Shown: positions 7,645 to 16,427, numbered from the stretch's first letter. The stretch: DNA of 35,747 nucleotides from Actinomycetes bacterium (GCA_021809425.1 JAKBAA010000032.1:1-35747); one strand, 5' to 3'. Notes: a model not told the origin generated them from the sequence alone. Numbers and translations: made by a program.

Positions 7645-8677
7645 CGAAGATCTCGTGGAGGAGGGACGGGTCGAACAGCTCGGCCACGCTCGTCTTGATA
7701 CCGCCTTCGGCGAGGGTCTGCACGTTCGCCGCCATCTTCGCCTCGGTCATGGTGAGCAGGCCGTGCGCCTTCGTGTCGGCGTCTGCCAGGAGGGTGTTCT
7801 GGGCCGCCGCCTCGAGGGTCTGCTGGTGCTTGGAGAGGCCGAGACCCTTGCCGAAGCTGGTGACGGCCAGGTCGACGCCGATCTCGGGCCGGGCCGCCTG
7901 GACCTGCCACCCTTCGATCTCGCCGATCAGGAAGGCCTTCAGCTTGCCCCGCTCCGTCCGAAGGGCTTGCTCGGTCGTGATGTAGGTGTCAGCAAACAGG
8001 TGGTAGCCGAAGTCGGCGAGGAGGAACGTGTGGACGGCGAACCCTTGCAGCTCGAGGACGATCGGCTCGTTGGTCACGAAGGCCACCCACCCATCGACCT
8101 CACCGGTGGCGAGCGGGGTCGGGTCGGACTGGACCGGGACGGTCGTGATGGAGGTGGGATCGATCTTGTTCAGCTTCAAGAAGGCGTCCCAGATCGGGCC
8201 GTCGCCGGCCGGCAGGCCGATCCGCTTGCCGACCATCTCGTTCGGGGTCCGGATCGGCTTCTTGGCGAGCGACAGGATCGCGTAGGGGGACTTCTGGTAG
8301 CAGGCGGCGATCACCTTCAGGGGCGCCCCCTGGGCCCGGGCGTTCGCGGCGCGATCGGGCGAGTCACTCCCGACGAGGGCCTTGCCGGAGGCCACCAGCG
8401 GCTCGACCGAGGTCGTCGGGCCGCCCGGCAGCAGCTGCACGGCGCTCAGCCCGGCCTTGCGGTAATAGCCGCGCCGCTCGGCGATGTAGGAGCCGGCGAA
8501 CTGCACGTTCTCCAACCAGGACAGCTGGTAGGCCATCGTGCCGAGCGCCGTCGCGCCCTGGCGGTGGAGGGCAGCCTCGGCCAGGTCGGGGACGAGCGAC
8601 GGGGCGGTCCCGCCGAGGAGGGCGAGCCCGGTGGCCGCGCCGGCTCGCTTGAGGAAGGTCCGTCGGTCCATGTTCAT
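7625..8677 (-). CDS. NMT1/THI5-like ABC substrate-binding protein, Tat-exported
   Basis: A 350-residue protein starting MNMDRRTFLKRAG, a twin-arginine signal followed by the hydrophobic stretch TGLALLGG. The mature part has the features of NMT1/SsuA-type binding proteins: YQLSWLENVQFAGSYIAER and YYRKAGLSAVQLLPGGP near the N-terminus, then KRIGLPAGDGPIW and a central VDGWVAF segment. Relatives bind pyrimidine precursors, riboflavin-like compounds, sulfonates or other nitrogen heterocycles. Tat export suggests folding in the cytoplasm before secretion. A GGAGAG element precedes ATG 8677. It sits between the permease gene and the amidase gene. Confidence 0.88.
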   Translation of the reverse strand: MNMDRRTFLKRAGAATGLALLGGTAPSLVPDLAEAALHRQGATALGTMAYQLSWLENVQFAGSYIAERRGYYRKAGLSAVQLLPGGPTTSVEPLVASGKALVGSDSPDRAANARAQGAPLKVIAACYQKSPYAILSLAKKPIRTPNEMVGKRIGLPAGDGPIWDAFLKLNKIDPTSITTVPVQSDPTPLATGEVDGWVAFVTNEPIVLELQGFAVHTFLLADFGYHLFADTYITTEQALRTERGKLKAFLIGEIEGWQVQAARPEIGVDLAVTSFGKGLGLSKHQQTLEAAAQNTLLADADTKAHGLLTMTEAKMAANVQTLAEGGIKTSVAELFDPSLLHEIFDGRTVL

Positions 8678-8782
8678 GAGGCGCTCTCCTTCGTGGGCAA
8701 GGGTTGAGGGCTGGGACGGTTGTCGGGGCTGGGTCGGTGGTGGTGGCGGCCGGCCCGAGGTTGCGGGATGCGCTCGCCCGGC

Positions 8783-10409
8783 TCAGCTCGCCGTCACCGG
8801 CGCCGCCTCGGCAGTGCCCGCGCCGTAGAGCAACCGGCTTGTGAGCGTGTCGAGGAAGCCGGCGAGCGCGTAGACGGCGAGCGAGATCAAGGTGACGGCG
8901 ACCACCCCGCTCCAGAGCAGGTCGAAGTCAGAGCTCGTGACCGCGTTCAGCATCAGGTAGCCGAGCCCCTTCCCCGAGGCGAGCCACTCGGCGAGGGTGG
9001 CCCCGAGTAGGGCGGCCGGGCCGGCGATGCGGGCCGAGGCGAAGAGCGCGGGGAAGGCGGCCGGGAGGCGCACTAGGCGCAACGTCCGCCACGGGGAGGC
9101 CCCGAAGGCGCGGGTCACGAGGACGCTCAGCCGAGGTCGCCCGCATCCCCTGGGTCATGTTCACGAGCGTCGGGAAGAAGACGACGATGGCCACGATCAC
9201 CGACACTCCGAGCAGCCCCCGGCCGAAGAGCAGGACGAGGAGGGGTGTCATGGCGACTAGGGGGACCGAGCGGAGCGAGAGGGCGATGGGCATGATCGTG
9301 TGCTCCAGCTGGGGGAGCAGGACCAACGCCGTGGCAAGTGCCATCGCCGCCAGCGAGCCGACGGCGAGGCCGATCGCCGAGTCCCGGATCGTGACGAGGC
9401 TGGCCTGCACGAGCTGGGCCCGGTTCTCCGACGCGCCCGGGGCGGACACGGCGAAGCGCCACAGGTCCGACGGGGTCTTTGCGAAGAACGGGTCGAGGTG
9501 GAGCAGGGCGAACGCTCCGTACCACACCGCGATGACTGCCCCGGCGGTGGCCCCGGTGCGCAAGAGGGCGAGCGCGACCCGGCTCGCCAAGCCCCGGTGG
9601 GGCTGTCTCGGGCTCGTCGCCATCAGGTCCCCCGCCGCCATCGAGGACGACCAGGGCGACACGATCCGCTGCACGAGGGCCGTGGCTCCATAGCCGATCC
9701 CGGCGAGGGCGGCGGCGGCGACCGCCACCCCCCAGGCCCGGGCGACGTCCATGGTCTGCTGGGCGCTGATGAGCGCCACGCCGAGGCCCTGCTGGCCGCC
9801 CAGGTACTCTCCGATGATGGCCCCGAGCAGGGCGGCTGGCGCGGCCACGCGCAGGCCGGTGAGGACGAAGGGCAGGGCGCTCGGCAGGCGCACCTTCCTC
9901 AACGCGTCCCGGCGGGAGCCTCCGAGGACCTCGACGAGGTCGAGCATGGCCCGGTCCGCCGAGCGCAGACCGGCGATCACGGCGACGAGCGTCGTGAAGA
10001 ACACGCTCATCGCCGCCATCACCACCTTCGGCTCGTTGCCGGCGAGGAGCACCTGGAAGATGGGGCCGATGGCGATGATGGGCATGCAGTAGGTCATGGC
10101 GGCGATGCTCAAGGCCGCCCCTTCGAGGGTCCGCACCCCCACGACCAGCCCACCGACAACGAAGGCAGCAAGGTTCCCCCACAGCCACCCCTGGGCCGCC
10201 TCCGACAGGGTCGTCGTCACTGCCGGCCAGTAGAGGGCCCGGGACGCCCACATGTCGTGGACCACAGCCACGGGAGTGGGGAGGATGTTGCGCCCGGCGA
10301 AGACGTAGAGGGCCAGGAGCTCCCACGCGACGACGACGGCGACGAGTCCGCCGAGGCCGACCAGCCGCCGGAAGGTGGCGGTCGGATCGCGTGTCAGGGG
10401 GCCGCCCAC
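8783..10409 (-). CDS. Fused double ABC permease with an apparent frameshift
   Basis: One minus-strand frame runs from GTG 10409 through two consecutive BPD-type permease domains. The first (to about residue 265) has the EAA-like loop LVEVLGGSRRDALRKVRLPS. The second begins near GLASRVALALLRTG. At 9119-9128 the frame breaks: ATSAE is followed by seven bases where six would keep frame, after which the next frame continues as VTRAFGASPWRTLRLVRLPA to TGA 8783. Correcting one base gives about 541 residues, two complete permeases in one chain. This is plausible because SsuC/TauC-type permeases work as dimers. The break may be a real mutation or a sequencing error. It starts five bases after the ATPase stop. 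Confidence 0.75.
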
Positions 10410-10413
10410 CGGC

Positions 10414-11262
10414 TCACACCTGCTCGACGTGCAGCGCCGTCGCGCCCGCGGAGAAGAGGAGGCCGGTGAGCTCGTCGGACAGCTCGTGGAACCGGGCGCT
10501 TCGCACCACGTCGGGGTGGCGCGGCCTCGGCAGGTCGACGGCGACGCGGGCGAGGATCCGGCCGGGGCGGGGCGACATGACGACGACCGAGTCGGCGAGG
10601 AACACGGCCTCGCTGATCGAGTGGGTCACCAGCACGGTGGTCGTGGCGCGGGCCGCCCAGATTCGCAGCAGCTCGAGGTTGAGGCGGAGTCGTGTCATCT
10701 CGTCGAGCGCCCCGAACGGCTCGTCCAGGAGCAGCAGGCGGGGCTCGAGGGCGAGCGCCCGGGCGATGGCCACCCGCTGGCGCATGCCTCCCGAGAGGTG
10801 ACCGGGGCGGGCCTGCTCGAACCCCTCGAGCCCGACCAGGCGGACAAGGTCGTGGAGCGCCTCGGCTGCGTGCGCCCGGCCGGCGATCTCGAGGGGGAGC
10901 CGGATGTTCGAGAGGACCGATCGCCACGGAAGGAGGGCCGCGTCCTGGAAGGCGACCCCGATCTCGTGGGTCGCCTGGAGCTCGCGGGGGTGGCGGTCGC
11001 CTACGAGCACGTCGCCCTCGCTCGGCTGCTCGAGGCCAGCCAGGATGCGAAGCGCCGTCGACTTGCCACAGCCCGACGGCCCGATCAGCGCCACGAAGGC
11101 CCCCGGGTCGATGTCGAGGTCGATCGCCGAGAGGGCCTCGATGGTCGCGCGCCCGACGCGGTAGCGCTTGGTGAGGCCCGTTGCCACCACGCCCGCGCCC
11201 GCCGGGGGCAGCTCGGGCGCGACGCCCGTTGCCGCCCTCCCCACCTCTGCTGCAGCGTGCAC
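10414..11262 (-). CDS. ABC importer ATPase, SsuB/TauB/nitrate type
   Basis: A 282-residue ATPase with Walker A GPSGCGKST (about residues 60-68), Q-loop GVAFQDAALLPW, signature LSGGMRQR, Walker B RLLLLDEP and H-loop VLVTHSISEAVFLAD. The EAVFLAD segment and length are typical of sulfonate/taurine/nitrate-type importers, in keeping with the downstream permease and NMT1 binding protein. Start GTG 11262 has an excellent AGGAGG ribosome site (minus strand, 11267-11272). It is the promoter-proximal gene of the operon; the palindromic candidate operator lies 20 bases upstream. Confidence 0.93.
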   Translation of the reverse strand: MHAAAEVGRAATGVAPELPPAGAGVVATGLTKRYRVGRATIEALSAIDLDIDPGAFVALIGPSGCGKSTALRILAGLEQPSEGDVLVGDRHPRELQATHEIGVAFQDAALLPWRSVLSNIRLPLEIAGRAHAAEALHDLVRLVGLEGFEQARPGHLSGGMRQRVAIARALALEPRLLLLDEPFGALDEMTRLRLNLELLRIWAARATTTVLVTHSISEAVFLADSVVVMSPRPGRILARVAVDLPRPRHPDVVRSARFHELSDELTGLLFSAGATALHVEQV

Positions 11263-11281
11263 TGCCCCTCCTCGGCTCGAT

Positions 11282-11295
11282 CTTTGGATCCAAAG
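11282..11295. promoter_or_regulatory. Perfect 14-bp palindrome, candidate GntR operator
   Basis: CTTTGGATCCAAAG is an exact inverted repeat with no spacer, 20 bases upstream of the importer ATPase start. On the minus strand it overlaps TACTTT (11292-11297), a plausible -10 element, so a bound repressor would block transcription. I found no second copy in the window. GntR/FCD proteins bind short palindromes, and the operon encodes such a regulator, so the pairing is natural but inferred. Confidence 0.6.
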
Positions 11296-11746
11296 TACGA
11301 GGGAGAGGTGTCACGAGGATTGCGCCGATGTGAATGGCGTGTTTCTTGGCCATTGGTGTGCTCGGGCCGCCGTCGGATCCGAGCACCGGGCCCGAGCAGG
11401 CCGCGGTCGTCCGTTCGCCGGCGGCCAAGGTGAGCACGTGAGGGGCATGCACGCTGCCCGTGAGCGGAGGCTGGTCTCCGAGCGACGGGTGCGGGGTGGC
11501 CCGATCGGTAGCTGCTGGCCGGGGTTGACCCCCGATCCGCAGGAAGACGGCATTCGACACGATGTGGTGGCAGGTGCCGAACGGTGGCAGCGGAGGTGCC
11601 GTGTTGCCTGGCGCGTTGCCTGCAGGGAGGCGGGGCGCGGACGGATCGGGGTCGAGGCCCGCGCCCGCCCGCGCCCGCCCGCGCCACCGATCGGGCGATC
11701 GAGCTCGGCCGGGCGCCCAGCCGCTACCGGCAGCGCCTGAGCTCGT
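11296..11746. other. Intergenic region upstream of the amide operon
   Basis: About 450 bases without a convincing gene. It contains the upstream part of the operon promoter. Nearer the PhnB-like gene are a GC-rich tandem repeat (GCGCCCGCCC units, 11661-11690) and the near-palindrome CGATCGGGCGATCG (11688-11701). The latter could mark the transcript end of the neighbouring minus-strand block. Confidence 0.5.
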
Positions 11747-12226
11747 CTACGCCCCGTCTGCCGCCGCGCGTAGGGCCGCCACGTCGAGCCTGGTCATCTG
11801 GAGCATCGCCTCGGTCACCCGCTGTGCCCGGCCGGGGTCGGGGTCGGCCAGCAGGGTGTGGAGCTCGATCGGCACCACCTGCCAGCGGAGCCCGAACCGA
11901 TCCTTGAGCCACCCGCAGGCGATCGGCGCTCCGCCGTCGGTGAGGGTCTCCCAGTAACGATCGACCTCGGCCTGGTCGGCGCAGTCGATGACGAACGAGA
12001 CGGCTTCGTTGAACTCGAGGGGGACCGGCCCGCCGTTGAGGGCCACGAACGGGTGGCCGTCGAGCTCGAAGCGGGCGGTCATGACCGAGCCCGGCCTGCC
12101 CGGGCCGGCCTCGCCGTAGCGCTGGAGCGACAGCAGGCGACTGTTCGGGAAGACCGAGCAGTAGAAGCGGGCCGCCTCCTCCGCCTGGTCGTCGAACCAC
12201 AGGAAGGGGGTGATCGCCGTCCTCAC
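11747..12226 (-). CDS. PhnB-like VOC-superfamily protein
   Basis: A 159-residue protein opening with ITPFLWFDDQAEEAARFYC, followed by FPNSRL, then FELDGHPFVALNGGP and FNEAVSFVIDC, then GWLKDRFGLRWQVVP. These are the signatures of the PhnB / 3-demethylubiquinone-methyltransferase-like branch of the vicinal oxygen chelate superfamily. Most members have no assigned reaction and some protect against electrophilic compounds. GTG 12226 overlaps the ATPase stop (GTGA), so the two are translationally coupled. Function unknown; the name follows the family only. Confidence 0.85.
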   Translation of the reverse strand: MRTAITPFLWFDDQAEEAARFYCSVFPNSRLLSLQRYGEAGPGRPGSVMTARFELDGHPFVALNGGPVPLEFNEAVSFVIDCADQAEVDRYWETLTDGGAPIACGWLKDRFGLRWQVVPIELHTLLADPDPGRAQRVTEAMLQMTRLDVAALRAAADGA

Positions 12227-13119
12227 CGCCGGACCGCCTCCCGGAACACCTCGGAGAGACGGCGGCGCTCGAGGACGAACTGGGTGACCCGGCCGGCGGC
12301 CATGGCGGTCCGCAGGACGGTGTCGGGATCGGTGTCGTCGTCGAGGGTGAGGCGGGCGGCGCCCTGGTGGAGCTCCGACAGCGTCGCCCCGGGGCAGCCG
12401 GCCACCCAGGTGGCCTCACGATCGCCCTCGACCCGGACGACGAGCCGGCGGGCACCCGAGGTCGCCAGCTCGTCGACGGTGCCGCCGGCGACGAGGCGGC
12501 CGTGGTCGATGATGGCCACCGAGTCGCACAGGTCCTCGACGAGGTCGAGCTGGTGGCTCGAGAACAGCACGCACACGCCCGCCTTGGCCTGCTCGGCCAG
12601 CACTGCGCTGATGGCGTCGATCCCCGGCGGGTCGAGCCCGGAGAGCGGCTCGTCGAGCACGAGCAGCTCCGGCGCGTGCACGAGCGCTGCGGCGAGCTGG
12701 GCGCGCTGCTGGTTGCCGTGGGAGAGCACCTCGACCTTGTCGTGGGCACGCTCGGCGAGCTCGAGCCGGTCCAGCCAGTGTCGTGTGGCGGCTGCAGCGG
12801 CAGCGGTGCTCAGGCCGTGGAGTCGGCCGAGGTACTCGACCTGGTCGGCGACGCGCATGCTCGGGTAGAGGCCCCGCTCCTCGGGCATGTAGCCGAAGCG
12901 CCGCCGTGCGGTCGCGTCGACAAGCTGGCCGTTCCAGCGGATCGCTCCCGCCTCGAGCTCGGCGAGGCCGAAGATGGCCCGCATGGTCGTCGTCTTGCCC
13001 GCTCCGTTCGGACCGAGGAAGCCGACCACCTGGCCGGCAGGCACGGCAAAGGTCAGGTCGTCGAGCGCCACGACCGGCCCGTAACGGCGCCGCAGGCCGC
13101 TCAGGGCCAAGCCGTCCAT
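12223..13119 (-). CDS. ABC-2-type transporter ATPase (NatA/DrrA-like) without a permease gene
   Basis: A 298-residue ATPase if ATG 13119 is used (GAGG eight bases upstream); GTG 13152 would add a VEAAVVEARV leader from a 15-bp repeat. Motifs are Walker A GFLGPNGAGKTTT, the Q-loop region with YMPEERGLYPSM, the signature-like LSHGNQQRAQLA (LSHGN instead of LSGG), Walker B LLVLDEP with SGLDPPG, and H-loop FSSHQLD. The C-terminal extension matches the DUF4162-type tail of export ATPases. These normally pair with an ABC-2 permease encoded next door, but none is seen; the neighbours are a dehydrogenase and a VOC protein. The partner must lie elsewhere, or the operon has lost it. Confidence 0.88.
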   Translation of the reverse strand: MDGLALSGLRRRYGPVVALDDLTFAVPAGQVVGFLGPNGAGKTTTMRAIFGLAELEAGAIRWNGQLVDATARRRFGYMPEERGLYPSMRVADQVEYLGRLHGLSTAAAAAATRHWLDRLELAERAHDKVEVLSHGNQQRAQLAAALVHAPELLVLDEPLSGLDPPGIDAISAVLAEQAKAGVCVLFSSHQLDLVEDLCDSVAIIDHGRLVAGGTVDELATSGARRLVVRVEGDREATWVAGCPGATLSELHQGAARLTLDDDTDPDTVLRTAMAAGRVTQFVLERRRLSEVFREAVRR

Positions 13120-13125
13120 CACCCT

Positions 13126-13165
13126 CGCCTCGACCACTGCCGCCTCGACCACTGCCGCCTCGACC
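13126..13165. repeat. 15-bp tandem repeat between dehydrogenase and ATPase genes
   Basis: CGCCTCGACCACTGC occurs at 13126-13140 and 13141-13155, with ten further matching bases to 13165. On the minus strand it reads GTCGAGGCGGCAGTG and is in frame with both flanking genes (VEAAV repeats), so the dehydrogenase stop codon is the only break between the two proteins. Confidence 0.85.
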
Positions 13166-13167
13166 GG

Positions 13168-14271
13168 TCAGTGCTCGTGGACGATCACGCCGCGCAGGTT
13201 CTTGCCGTCCATCATGTCCTGGTACCCCTCGTTGACCTGGTCGAGGCGGTAGGTGCGGGTGATGAGCTCCTTCAGCTTCATGTCCCCGCTCTTGTACAGG
13301 CCGAGCAGCTTCGGGATGTCCCACAGCGGGTTGGCGTTGCCGAACAGGGCACCCTGGATGCGCCGCACGTAGCCGATGAGCGGCGGGACCGACGTCTTCA
13401 CGTCGTAGCCGACGGAGGTGACCACGACGGTGCCCACCTTGCCCGCCATCTGGACCGCCCGGGCGACGACGTCGTCGGAGAGCTCGCCGACCGTGATGAC
13501 CACCTTGTCGGCCAGCTGGCCCCAGGTCATCTCACGGACCTTCTCGAAGGCCTCGTCCGGGTCGGTGAAGGCGTGGGTGGCCCCGAACCTGAGCGCCTGC
13601 TCGCACTTGAACGGGACCGGGTCGACGGCGATCAGGAACTTGGCACCGGCCAGGCGGGCCCCCTGGATGGCGTTCATGCCGACCCCGCCCGTGCCGAACA
13701 CGACGACGGTGTCGCCGGCACGCACGTCGCCGGCGTACACGGCCGACGCCCACCCGGTCGTGGCGCCGCAGCCCACGAGGCAGGCCACCTCGAAGGGGAT
13801 GTCCTCGTCGATCTTCACGCAGGAGTACTCGGACACCACCGTGTACTGGGAGAACGACCCGACCGTGCAGAACCCGCCGAAGTCGTCGTCGTTCTGGTGG
13901 AACCGGAACGTCTCGTCCTGCAGGCAGCCGCGCCCGGCCCACAGGCCGCGGTCGCACAGGTTCTGGTGACCGGTCGAGCACGGCCGGCAGCGGCCGCAGG
14001 CGGGGATGTAGGAGCAGACGATGTGGTCGCCCTCCTTCACCCGGGTGACCCCGGGGCCGACCTTCAACACGATGCCGGCGCCCTCGTGGCCGCCGACGAG
14101 CGGCAGCCGGATGTTGCCGCCGGCCCGCTCCCGGATGTGCTCGTCCGAGTGGCACAGCCCCGACGCCATCAGCTGCACCTGGACCTCGAACGCCTTCGGG
14201 TCGTCCAGCTCGAGCTCGGTGATCTCCCACGCCTTGCCGGCCGCTCGGAGCACCGCTGCCTGGGTCTTCAA
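13168..14271 (-). CDS. NDMA-dependent (mycofactocin-type) zinc alcohol dehydrogenase, copy 1
   Basis: A 367-residue medium-chain dehydrogenase. The catalytic-zinc region shows GLCHSDEH and GGHEGAGIV. The structural zinc loop is CGRCRPCSTGHQNLC. The nucleotide fold is GTGGVGMNAIQGA near residues 195-207. Overall spelling matches the NDMA-dependent alcohol dehydrogenase family, where NAD is held tightly and electrons leave through mycofactocin in actinobacteria (known of the family). Start TTG 14271 is set by a strong AGGAGGAG site just upstream. It follows the oligopeptide ATPase by 28 bases, apparently in the same transcript. The alcohol oxidised is unknown. It is clearly paralogous to the copy at 20397-21509. 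Confidence 0.9.
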   Translation of the reverse strand: MKTQAAVLRAAGKAWEITELELDDPKAFEVQVQLMASGLCHSDEHIRERAGGNIRLPLVGGHEGAGIVLKVGPGVTRVKEGDHIVCSYIPACGRCRPCSTGHQNLCDRGLWAGRGCLQDETFRFHQNDDDFGGFCTVGSFSQYTVVSEYSCVKIDEDIPFEVACLVGCGATTGWASAVYAGDVRAGDTVVVFGTGGVGMNAIQGARLAGAKFLIAVDPVPFKCEQALRFGATHAFTDPDEAFEKVREMTWGQLADKVVITVGELSDDVVARAVQMAGKVGTVVVTSVGYDVKTSVPPLIGYVRRIQGALFGNANPLWDIPKLLGLYKSGDMKLKELITRTYRLDQVNEGYQDMMDGKNLRGVIVHEH

Positions 14272-14299
14272 CTGATCTCCTCCTTGGAGCCTTCCGCTC

Positions 14300-15373
14300 T
14301 CACAGCCTTCCGGTACCGTTCGTCGTGGGCGCCGCCACCGGCGTCTCGACGAGCGGGAAGTGACAGGCCACCTGGTGGCCCGGTCCGACGAACCGCAGCT
14401 GCGGCTCCTCGGCGGCGCACCGCTCCTCGGCCCGCGGGCAGCGGGTGCGGAACCGGCAGCCGCTCGGCGGGTTGAGCGGGGACGGCAGCTCGCCGCTGAT
14501 CACCCGGTTCGTCTCGGGCCGCCCGGCGTTGGGGTCGGGGCTCGGCACCGAGGCGAGCAGGGCCAGCGTGTAGGGGTGGGCGGGCGCCTTGAACATGTCG
14601 TCGGCCGGGCCGAGCTCGCAGAGCTTGCCCAGGTACAGGACGAGCACACGGTCGCTCACCTGCTTGACGAGCGCCAGGTCGTGGGCGATGAACAGGTACG
14701 ACAGACCCAGCTCGGCCCGCAGCCGCTCGAACAGGTTGAGCACCTGGGCCTGGACGAGCACGTCGAGCGAGGAGACGGCCTCGTCGCACACGATGAGCTC
14801 GGGGTGCAGGGCGATGGCCCGGGCGATGGCGACGCGCTGGCACTGGCCGCCCGACAGCTCCCGGGCCTTGCGCCCGCCGTGCAGGCGCGGGTCGAGGCCG
14901 ACCAGCTCGAGCAGCTCGGCCACCCGCGCCCGGCGCTTGGCCCGGTCGCCGTAGCCGAAGGCGAGCAGCGGCTCCTCGACGATCTGGGTGACCTTCCACT
15001 TCGGGTCGAGCGACGCCGGCGGGTCCTGGAAGACCATCTGGACGTGCTGGCGCATCGCCAGCAGCTCCTTGCGGTGCAGCTTGGTCAGGTCCTTGCCCCG
15101 GAAGATGACCTCGCCTGCCTTCGGCGGCGGCGCCTGGAGGACGCTGCGGGCGAGCGTCGACTTGCCCGAGCCGGTCTCGCCGACCACCCCGAGGGTCTCG
15201 CCGTGGCGCATCTGGAAGGACACGTCGGACACGGCGCGCAGGATGCCGCCCTTCACCCCGCCGTGGTTGCGCAGCACGAACTCCTGGGTGACGTTGCGCA
15301 CGTCGAGCAGGACGTCGCTGCCCTCCCGACCGGCGACGGCGGACGGGGTGGTGGTCATGGTGGCCTCAGCCAT
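14300..15373 (-). CDS. dppF: Oligopeptide/dipeptide ABC importer ATPase (DppF/OppF-like)
   Basis: A 357-residue ATPase with Walker A GETGSGKST, Q-loop MVFQDPPASLDPKWKV, signature LSGGQCQR, Walker B LIVCDEAVSSLDV and H-loop FIAHDLALVKQ. The C-terminal oligopeptide-transporter extension has PLNPPSGCRFRTRCPRAEE followed by a Cys cluster, as in OppD/OppF. The longer substrate-side insert and position after the DppD-like gene make it the F-type partner. ATG 15373 overlaps the previous stop by eight bases. The transported ligand may be a peptide or another small molecule. Confidence 0.92.
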   Translation of the reverse strand: MAEATMTTTPSAVAGREGSDVLLDVRNVTQEFVLRNHGGVKGGILRAVSDVSFQMRHGETLGVVGETGSGKSTLARSVLQAPPPKAGEVIFRGKDLTKLHRKELLAMRQHVQMVFQDPPASLDPKWKVTQIVEEPLLAFGYGDRAKRRARVAELLELVGLDPRLHGGRKARELSGGQCQRVAIARAIALHPELIVCDEAVSSLDVLVQAQVLNLFERLRAELGLSYLFIAHDLALVKQVSDRVLVLYLGKLCELGPADDMFKAPAHPYTLALLASVPSPDPNAGRPETNRVISGELPSPLNPPSGCRFRTRCPRAEERCAAEEPQLRFVGPGHQVACHFPLVETPVAAPTTNGTGRL

Positions 15374-16427
15374 TGCCGCCTCCGCAGGGGTGGAAGCACG
15401 CGAACTCGTGCCCGTCCTCGAGCTCGGTGAGGGTGGGGATCGCCTGGCGGCAGTCGTCCTGGACGTCCGGGCAGCGCGGGGCGAACGAGCACCCGGGGAG
15501 CCGGATCGACAGGTCCGGCGGCCGCCCCTCGATCATCGGCAGCACCGTGTGCGACGGGGCGTCGACCCGGGGGATGGCGTCGAGCAGCGCCCGGGTGTAC
15601 GGCATGCGGACGTTGGAGAACAGCTCCTTCGTCGCCGCGTGCTCGACGGCCCGGCCGGCGTACATGACGATGACCTCCTCGGTGTACGAGGCGGCCAGCC
15701 CCATGTCGTGGCTGATCAGGATCAGCGCCATCCCGAGCTCGGCCTGGAGCTCGAGCAGCAGGTCCATGATCTGGGCCTGGGTGGTCACGTCGAGGGCGGT
15801 GGTCGCCTCGTCGGCGATGAGCACCTTCGGCTGGCACGACAGCGCCAGGGCGATCATCACCCGCTGGCGCATCCCCCCGGAGAGCTGGTGCGGGTACTCG
15901 AAGTAGCGCCGCTCCGGCGACGGCAGCCGCACGCGGCGGAGCAGGTCGACGGTGCGCTCGTGGGCCGCCTTGCGCCCGAGGTCCATGTGGAGCCGGATCG
16001 CCTCGGCGATCTGCGGCCCGATGCGCATCGTCGGGTTGAGCGACCGCTCCGGGTTCTGGAACACCATGGCGATGTCGTTCGTCCGCAGCCGCCGCAGGTC
16101 GCGCTCCTTCGCCCCGACCAGCTCGCGCCCGGCGTAGCGGACCGACCCGGTCACCTCGGCGGTCACCGGCAAGAGGCCCATGATCGCCCGGGAGGCCACC
16201 GTCTTGCCCGAGCCGGACTCGCCGATGATGGCGAGCGTGCTGGAGGCGGCGATCTTGTAGGTCAGCCCGTTGACGGCGAACACCTGGCGACCGCGCTGGC
16301 GGAACCGCACGTGCAGGTCCGTCACCTCGAGCAACGGGCCGCCCCCGCCCCGGCCGTCGCGGGCGGCGGTCATCGTGCCGCCCCGGGGCGCCCCCGCCGC
16401 GCCGTCCAATTGCAGCCCGTCCACCAT
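15366..16427 (-). CDS. dppD: Oligopeptide/dipeptide ABC importer ATPase (DppD/OppD-like)
   Basis: About 353 residues. The ATPase core starts at LLEVTDLHVRFRQRGRQVFA. It has Walker A GESGSGKT, Q-loop MVFQNPERSLNPTMRIG, signature LSGGMRQR, Walker B VLIADEATTALDV and the H-loop LISHDMGLAA. The C-terminal motif GCSFAPRCPDVQDDC is typical of OppD/DppD. I chose ATG 16427 because GGAAGGGGGG lies about eight bases upstream. GTG 16469 would overlap the permease stop (GTGA), and ATG 16373 is a shorter alternative. It forms the nucleotide-binding pair with the DppF-like protein. Confidence 0.9.
   Translation of the reverse strand: MVDGLQLDGAAGAPRGGTMTAARDGRGGGGPLLEVTDLHVRFRQRGRQVFAVNGLTYKIAASSTLAIIGESGSGKTVASRAIMGLLPVTAEVTGSVRYAGRELVGAKERDLRRLRTNDIAMVFQNPERSLNPTMRIGPQIAEAIRLHMDLGRKAAHERTVDLLRRVRLPSPERRYFEYPHQLSGGMRQRVMIALALSCQPKVLIADEATTALDVTTQAQIMDLLLELQAELGMALILISHDMGLAASYTEEVIVMYAGRAVEHAATKELFSNVRMPYTRALLDAIPRVDAPSHTVLPMIEGRPPDLSIRLPGCSFAPRCPDVQDDCRQAIPTLTELEDGHEFACFHPCGGGNG

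Noticed and set aside
11296-11746. Small protein genes in the region upstream of the amide operon
   Set aside because: Frames of 80-130 codons exist on both strands, but their translations are composition-driven and lack ribosome sites or domain features.
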